10,225 nucleotides of DNA, taken from Pseudomonadota bacterium. Its GTDB lineage: Bacteria > Pseudomonadota > Alphaproteobacteria > Acetobacterales > Acetobacteraceae. Positions 6,546 through 10,225 of this stretch are shown here, one piece after another. Position numbers and translations under genes: made by a program. The first letter of the stretch is position 1, and every line of letters begins with the position of its first letter. The notes under the pieces are model-generated. The model did not search any database, was not told the origin of the DNA, and saw only the letters and a program-made list of their open reading frames with translations. The stretch covers positions 1-10,225 of the forward strand of contig JAJZVS010000111.1 in the NCBI GenBank assembly GCA_021845555.1. Reading direction: 5' to 3'.

Positions 6546-7436
6546 ATGCTGGAACTGCGCGCCGGCGCGGCCTCCGTCGTCCTCGCGCCCGAGGCGGGCG
6601 GCGCGATCGTCGGCTGGACGGTGGGCGCACAGCCGATCCTGCGCCCGCCGCTGGCCGAGGCGCTGGTTGGCGGCAACCCGCGCGGCCTCGGCGCCTTCCC
6701 GCTGGTGCCGTTCTCCAACCGCATCGCCGACGGGCGCTTCGCCTTCGCCGGGCGGACGTGGCAGCTCGCGCGCAATTTCGGCGATTCGCCGCACGCGATC
6801 CACGGTGTCGGCTGGCAGCGCGCCTGGGAGATCGACGCGATCGGGCAAAGCGCCGCCCGGCTCGGCCTGCGCCACCGCCCGGCGGGCGAGGCGGCGGCGG
6901 CGGCCTGGCCGTTCGCCTTCGATGCCGAGCAGCGCTTCACCCTCGCGCCGGATCGGCTGACGGTCGGGATGCGGGTCGTCAACCGCCACGACGGGCCGGC
7001 GCCGGCGGGCCTCGGGCTGCATCCCTATTTCCCGCGCACGCCGGCGGCCACGCTCCGCTTCGCCGCCGCGGGGGTGTGGCGCAACTCGCCGGCCATGCTG
7101 CCCGCGGCGCACGGGCCGGTGCCGCCGGAATGGGATCATCGCACCCCCCGCCGCGTCGGCAGCGCGGTGCTGGACAACAGCTTCGACGGCTGGGACGGGC
7201 GGGCGGAGATCGCGCTCGCCCCCGGCCCGGTCACCATCGCGATCGCGGCCGGGCCGATCTTCCGCCACCTGGTGGTGTTCACGCCACCCGGCGCGGATTT
7301 CTTCTGCGTCGAGCCAGTGAGCCACCTGACGGACGCGCTCAACCGGCCCGATCAGCCGGGTACCGGCCTCGTGGTGCTGGCCCAGGGCGCGGCGCTGGAG
7401 GGTGAGATCGTATTCTGGCTGGGCGGCGTCGGGTAG
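6546..7436 (+). CDS. aldose 1-epimerase (GalM-like mutarotase)
   Basis: Galactose-mutarotase-like beta-sandwich protein of 296 residues that probably interconverts the alpha and beta anomers of a free or modified aldose in the cytoplasm. Family landmarks appear in order: PFSNRI with N58-R59, HAIHGVGW with H86, LGLHPYF with the catalytic-acid histidine H159, DNSFDGW (210-216) with a substrate-contacting Asp, and FFCVEPVSHLTDALN with the catalytic-base glutamate E256. The length fits the short COG2017 aldose-epimerase group rather than the roughly 340-residue GalM. No signal peptide is seen. The start lies 7 bp after the ubiH-like stop with only a weak purine stretch (GAGCGGG), which suggests co-transcription or translational coupling. 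The sugar substrate is unknown, and no sugar-catabolic gene is nearby. The family call is secure; the physiological role is open. Confidence 0.88.
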   Translation: MLELRAGAASVVLAPEAGGAIVGWTVGAQPILRPPLAEALVGGNPRGLGAFPLVPFSNRIADGRFAFAGRTWQLARNFGDSPHAIHGVGWQRAWEIDAIGQSAARLGLRHRPAGEAAAAAWPFAFDAEQRFTLAPDRLTVGMRVVNRHDGPAPAGLGLHPYFPRTPAATLRFAAAGVWRNSPAMLPAAHGPVPPEWDHRTPRRVGSAVLDNSFDGWDGRAEIALAPGPVTIAIAAGPIFRHLVVFTPPGADFFCVEPVSHLTDALNRPDQPGTGLVVLAQGAALEGEIVFWLGGVG

Positions 7437-7445
7437 CCGCCCGCC

Positions 7446-7490
7446 CAACCGGACCAGCGGTTACCGGATCAGCGGCTACCGGATCAGCCC
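7446..7490. repeat. three tandem 15-bp repeats at the galM-like/thiG convergent junction
   Basis: Three consecutive 15-mers are CAACCGGACCAGCGG (7446-7460), TTACCGGATCAGCGG (7461-7475) and CTACCGGATCAGCCC (7476-7490). They share ACCGGAYCAGC. The third copy encodes the end of ThiG (Leu-Ile-Arg-stop plus part of the preceding codon). Because the unit is five codons long, the thiG frame meets TAG at the end of one copy and TAA at the end of the next. The array looks like slippage duplication of the gene's 3' end. Confidence 0.8.
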
Positions 7491-8267
7491 GGTCAGCGGG
7501 CTCGACGGATCCGCCCCCATCCGCCGCGGCATCCGCCCAGCGAGATACGCCAGCCGCCCGGCGATCACCGCGTGCTTCATCGCCACCGCCATCCGCACCG
7601 GATCCTTCGCATGCGCGATCGCCGAATTGAGCAGCACCGCGTCGCAGCCGAGCTCCATCGCGATCGCCGCGTCCGACGCCGTGCCCACCCCGGCATCGAC
7701 CAGGAACGGCACCTTTGCCGCCTCCCGCATCATCATGATCATCGCCGGGTTCTGGATGCCGAGGCCGGAGCCGATCGGCGCGCCGAGCGGCATCACCGCC
7801 ACGCAGCCCATTTCCTGCAAGCGCAGCGACGCCACCGGATCGTCGGCGCAATAGACCATCACCTCGAACCCGTCCTTGATCAGCGCTTCCGCCGCCTCGA
7901 ACGTCGCCGGCATGTCGGGATAGAGCGTCGGCGGCGGGCCGAGCACTTCGAGCTTCACCAGATTCCACCCGCCCGCCTCGCGCGCCAGCCGCAGCGTGCG
8001 CACCGCGTCCTTCGCGGTGTGGCAGCCGGCGGTGTTGGGCAGATAGGTGTAGCGCTTCGGATCGACGTAATCCTGCAGCATCGGCGCCTTGGGATCGGAC
8101 AGGTTCACCCGGCGCACCGCCACGGTGACGATCTCCGCGCCGCTCGCCGCGATCGCCGCGGCGGTCTCCTCCAGGTCCTTGTATTTGCCGGTGCCGACGA
8201 TCAGGCGGGAGCGGAAGCGGCGGCCCGCCACCTCCCAGAAATCCTCGCCCGCGGGATGCGTGTCCAT
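7476..8267 (-). CDS. thiG: thiazole synthase ThiG
   Basis: ThiG condenses 1-deoxy-D-xylulose 5-phosphate, dehydroglycine and sulfur carried as ThiS thiocarboxylate into the thiazole phosphate of thiamine, in the cytoplasm. The protein has 263 residues, typical length, and forms a TIM barrel. Landmarks: RLIVGTGKY near the N-terminus, VAVRRVNL, YTYLPNTAGC, NLVKLEVLG with K105 as the Schiff-base lysine, GAPIGSGLGI, and VDAGVGTASDAAIAMELGCDAVLLN at the phosphate-binding end. The ATG at 8267 lies 2 bp after the thiS stop, and its Shine-Dalgarno GGAGG (8278-8274) lies inside thiS, so coupling to thiS is strong. The C-terminal codons form part of a 15-bp tandem repeat. Its gene converges on the epimerase gene with 39 bp between stops. 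Confidence 0.97.
   Translation of the reverse strand: MDTHPAGEDFWEVAGRRFRSRLIVGTGKYKDLEETAAAIAASGAEIVTVAVRRVNLSDPKAPMLQDYVDPKRYTYLPNTAGCHTAKDAVRTLRLAREAGGWNLVKLEVLGPPPTLYPDMPATFEAAEALIKDGFEVMVYCADDPVASLRLQEMGCVAVMPLGAPIGSGLGIQNPAMIMMMREAAKVPFLVDAGVGTASDAAIAMELGCDAVLLNSAIAHAKDPVRMAVAMKHAVIAGRLAYLAGRMPRRMGADPSSPLTGLIR
7486..7502. other. short GC hairpin at the 3' end of thiG
   Basis: AGCCCG (7486-7491) and CGGGCT (7497-7502) form a 6-bp stem around GTCAG. It lies in the last codons of thiG and about 50 bp beyond the epimerase stop. There is no T-tract on either strand, so a role in termination between the convergent genes is only a possibility. Confidence 0.25.
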
Positions 8268-8269
8268 GC

Positions 8270-8482
8270 TCAGCCTCCACCGATGAAATGCACGATTTCC
8301 AGTGCGTCGCCGGCGGCGAGTCTTGTCTCGGCATAGGCCGATCGGGGCACGATCTCCTCGTTCCGCTCGACCGCGACCTTGCGCGGATCAAAACCGAGGC
8401 CGGCGAGCAGCGCGGCCAGGGTGAGCGGCGGGACGAAGCTGTGCGGCTCCCCGTTCAGGGTCAGGCGCAGGGGTTCGGGCAT
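8270..8482 (-). CDS. thiS: sulfur carrier protein ThiS
   Basis: Small ubiquitin-fold sulfur carrier of 70 residues. Its C-terminal glycine is adenylated by ThiF and converted to a thiocarboxylate that donates sulfur to ThiG. It starts MPEPLRLTLNGE, has the central V37-A-V-E-R-N-E-E typical of ThiS, and ends LEIVHFIGGG, with the essential Gly-Gly terminus intact. The gene lies 54 bp after the dioxygenase-like gene and 2 bp before thiG. A purine block (GAGGGG, 8504-8499) lies rather far (about 16 bp) from the ATG, and the start may be weak or leaderless. No TPP riboswitch is visible in the 54-bp gap. thiC, thiO, thiE, thiD and thiF are not in the window. Confidence 0.95.
   Translation of the reverse strand: MPEPLRLTLNGEPHSFVPPLTLAALLAGLGFDPRKVAVERNEEIVPRSAYAETRLAAGDALEIVHFIGGG
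8274..8278 (-). promoter_or_regulatory. thiG ribosome binding site inside the thiS Gly-Gly codons
   Basis: GGAGG (8278-8274) is formed by the last two glycine codons of thiS (GGA GGC, residues 69-70). It sits 6 bp before the thiG ATG, an ideal spacing. The essential ThiS terminus therefore doubles as the translation signal for its partner protein. Seen directly in the sequence. Confidence 0.75.
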
Positions 8483-8536
8483 GCGCGGACTATCGTCCCC
8501 TCGGCGGCGCCGGGCAAGCGGGGGGGCGCGTGCCGC

Positions 8537-8908
8537 TCAGCCGACCTCCGGCAGGAGTTCCGCCTTCAGCGACAGGACCGCGCCCATCCAGACCGCGTGC
8601 TTCGTGTGGTCGTCGCGCGGGCGGCCGGATTCCGGATGCAGCAGAATGGTCAGCCCCATCCGGTTCATCATCAGGAACGGGGCGAGGGTCGGAAACAGCG
8701 ACGGGGCGAAGGCGATCTGGTACATCGCCTGCACATGCGGTCCGACCGGGATATCGTGCCAGCGGCCCATGCGCATGCCCGCCTCGGCGGGGAAGCGCTC
8801 CTCCACCCAGGCGCGCAGTTGCGCCGCGCGGTCCTTGCTGGCGCCGTCGTAATAGACATGCGCGTGATACTCGGCGATCGCGCCGGGGTTCTGCGGAGCG
8901 TCCGTCAT
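8537..8908 (-). CDS. DOPA 4,5-dioxygenase family protein
   Basis: Small single-domain protein of 123 residues resembling the DOPA_dioxygen family (extradiol-type ring cleavage of catechols, named for fungal and bacterial L-DOPA 4,5-dioxygenases). Conserved features: an N-terminal YHAHVYYD (His15, His17), WHDIPVGPHVQAMYQI (His51, His58), and a C-terminal ILLHPESG...DDHTKHAVWMG (His91, His101, His104). These histidines are the likely Fe(II) ligands and acid-base residues; which ones bind metal is not shown by the sequence. Length is typical of the bacterial members. The ATG (8908-8906) overlaps the TGA of the upstream acyl-CoA synthetase as ATGA, so translation is probably coupled. The true substrate is unknown; many bacterial homologues have no assigned role. 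The family call is fairly secure, the activity is inferred. Confidence 0.8.
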   Translation of the reverse strand: MTDAPQNPGAIAEYHAHVYYDGASKDRAAQLRAWVEERFPAEAGMRMGRWHDIPVGPHVQAMYQIAFAPSLFPTLAPFLMMNRMGLTILLHPESGRPRDDHTKHAVWMGAVLSLKAELLPEVG

Positions 8909-10225
8909 GACGCCTGTTTCTCCAGAAGCTGCCGCACCTCGCGCTTGGTGACCTTGCCGTAGCCGGATTTCGGCAGTTCGGGCCAGAAGGCGAAGCGCGC
9001 CGGCCATTTGTATTTCGCCAGCCGGGTTTCCAGATGCGCGAGCAGTTCCTGTTCCGACACGTCCCGCCGCACCACCAGCACCGCGACGCCGGCCTCGCCC
9101 CATTTCGGATGCGGCAGGCCGACCACGCAGGCTTCGGCCACCGCCTCGTGCAGCAGCAGCGCCTCCTCGATCTCGCGCGGATAGACGTTCGATCCGCCGG
9201 AGATATACATGTCCGAGGCGCGACCGGTGATGTAGCAAAGGCCGCGCGCGTCCACGTGCCCCAGATCGCCGGTGTGGAACCAGCCGCCGGCGAAGGCCTT
9301 GTCGTTCGTGTCCGGATTGTTCCAGTAACCGGCGGCCACGGCGGGGCCGCGCACGCAGATCTCGCCCTGCGCGCCCTCCGGCACGGGCGCGCCGTCGGGG
9401 GCCAGGATCGCGAGCTCCATCCCGGTGCGCGGAAAGCCGCAGCTGCCGACCGGCATCGCCGTGTCGTCCGTGCTGTGCCAGTCGGGCGGCAGCACGGTGA
9501 TGGCGCCGGTGACCTCGCCCATGCCGTAGTATTGCACCAGCACCTGACCCAGCTTTTCCAGCGCGAACCGCTGGTCGGCGCGGTACATCGGCGCGCCGGC
9601 ATAGATCACGTAGCGCAGGGAGGAATGGTCGTGCCGATCCACCGCCTCGTGGCGCGCCAGCATGGTCAGGATGGTGGGCACGGTGAACAGGTTGCTCACC
9701 CGGTGGCGCTCCACCAGCGCCCAGGCCTCGGCGCAGTCGAGCTTCTCGCCCGACAGCAGCACGCTCGCCGCGCCGCGCGGGACCTGGATCAGCGCGTGGA
9801 CGCCGGCGCCGTGCGACAGCGGCGCGACCACCAGCGACACGTCGCGCTCGGTGGTGCCGGGGATCAGGTCGGCCAGGTGGTTGTTGATGACGAACTGCAA
9901 CTGCCCGTGCGTCAGCACCGCCGCCTTCGACCGCCCGGTGGTGCCGGAAGTGTAGAAGAACCAGGCCGGATGGTCGCGCCCGACATCGACCGGACGGTCG
10001 AGCGCGCCGGGGCCTTCCGCCAGCGCCTCCCAGCTTCCTTCGGCGCGCGGATCGAGCCACAGTTCCAGCCGCAGCGCCGGGTTTTCCGCCTTCGCCGCTT
10101 CGGCGTGGGCGGGAAACACCGGATCGAAGATGTGCACCGTGGCGGCCGAGGAGCTTGCCAGATAGGCGACCTCGGGCGGGGTCAGGCGGAAATTGGTCGG
10201 CACCCAGACCGCGCCGGCCATCCAG
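8905..10225 (-). CDS. AMP-dependent acyl-CoA synthetase (5' truncated by window edge)
   Basis: ANL-superfamily adenylating enzyme that activates a carboxylic acid as acyl-AMP and transfers it to CoA. About 439 residues are present; the N-terminal 60-100 lie beyond base 10225, and the frame is open to the edge (Trp before the first Met at 10221), so that Met is internal. Motifs: YTSGTTGRSK phosphate loop (9954-9925), PLSHGAG, YYGMGEVTG (usual YGxTE, here Gly for Thr), WFHTGDLG, GRASDMYISGGSNVYPREIEE hinge region, and PKSGYGKVTKR with the C-terminal catalytic lysine codon at 8955-8953. The core adenylation residues are intact, so it is probably active. It is the first visible gene of a minus-strand group, overlapping the dioxygenase-like gene by 4 bp. 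Its substrate cannot be read from the sequence; an aromatic or fatty acid is possible. Confidence 0.9.
   Translation of the reverse strand, partial: WMAGAVWVPTNFRLTPPEVAYLASSSAATVHIFDPVFPAHAEAAKAENPALRLELWLDPRAEGSWEALAEGPGALDRPVDVGRDHPAWFFYTSGTTGRSKAAVLTHGQLQFVINNHLADLIPGTTERDVSLVVAPLSHGAGVHALIQVPRGAASVLLSGEKLDCAEAWALVERHRVSNLFTVPTILTMLARHEAVDRHDHSSLRYVIYAGAPMYRADQRFALEKLGQVLVQYYGMGEVTGAITVLPPDWHSTDDTAMPVGSCGFPRTGMELAILAPDGAPVPEGAQGEICVRGPAVAAGYWNNPDTNDKAFAGGWFHTGDLGHVDARGLCYITGRASDMYISGGSNVYPREIEEALLLHEAVAEACVVGLPHPKWGEAGVAVLVVRRDVSEQELLAHLETRLAKYKWPARFAFWPELPKSGYGKVTKREVRQLLEKQAS

Noticed and set aside
5087..6982. 631-residue open frame on the minus strand
   Set aside because: Antisense to the UbiH-like gene and part of the epimerase gene; composition is that of a GC-bias shadow.
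6492..7448. 318-residue open frame on the minus strand
   Set aside because: Antisense to the epimerase gene, whose catalytic motifs are all in the plus-strand frame.
8483..8536. TPP riboswitch upstream of thiS
   Set aside because: The gap is only 54 bp, too short for the aptamer, and no CUGAGA-type core was found.

Overview
This window is an ordinary, gene-dense stretch of a very GC-rich (estimated near 70%) proteobacterial chromosome. Gene content and protein style point to an alphaproteobacterium, most likely Rhodospirillales/Acetobacteraceae: a Gram-negative-type GyrB with the long tail insertion, an amtB-ftsK neighbourhood of the sort I recall from alphaproteobacteria, a Coq6/UbiH-type hydroxylase, and a small DOPA 4,5-dioxygenase-like protein. 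The family assignment is an inference; no 16S or other decisive marker is present. Codon use looks uniform, and no mobile element, CRISPR array or phage gene is visible.

Layout, left to right. The 3' part of gyrB (+, 2-910) is followed by a class II tRNA-Ser(GGA) gene with an encoded CCA end (973-1062). Convergent to these is a minus-strand pair: amtB (5039 to 3630), then ftsK (3555 to 1108), with a good sigma70-like promoter for ftsK just after the amtB stop. A 251-bp divergent intergenic region (5040-5290) separates amtB from ubiH. It holds a near-consensus sigma54 promoter facing amtB and two strong inverted repeats. On the plus strand come the UbiH/Coq6-family FAD hydroxylase (5291-6538) and, 7 bp later, an aldose 1-epimerase-like protein (6546-7436). 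Convergent to these is a minus-strand group: an acyl-CoA synthetase (5' end beyond the window), a DOPA 4,5-dioxygenase-like protein overlapping it by ATGA, then thiS and thiG.

Functional groups: DNA topology and chromosome segregation (gyrB, ftsK), nitrogen uptake (amtB, with no glnK beside it), ubiquinone biosynthesis (ubiH-like), sugar mutarotation (galM-like), thiamine thiazole formation (thiS-thiG) and an uncharacterised acyl-CoA ligase/extradiol dioxygenase pair.

I see no wholly new system. The points most worth a second look are: the first pore 'twin histidine' of AmtB replaced by Glu; the candidate sigma54 promoter and dyads upstream of amtB; a thiG Shine-Dalgarno formed by the codons for the ThiS C-terminal Gly-Gly; a 15-bp tandem repeat that duplicates the end of thiG and gives two in-frame stops; and the ligase/dioxygenase pair. 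The very long open frames antisense to ftsK, amtB and ubiH are GC-bias shadows and are not annotated.
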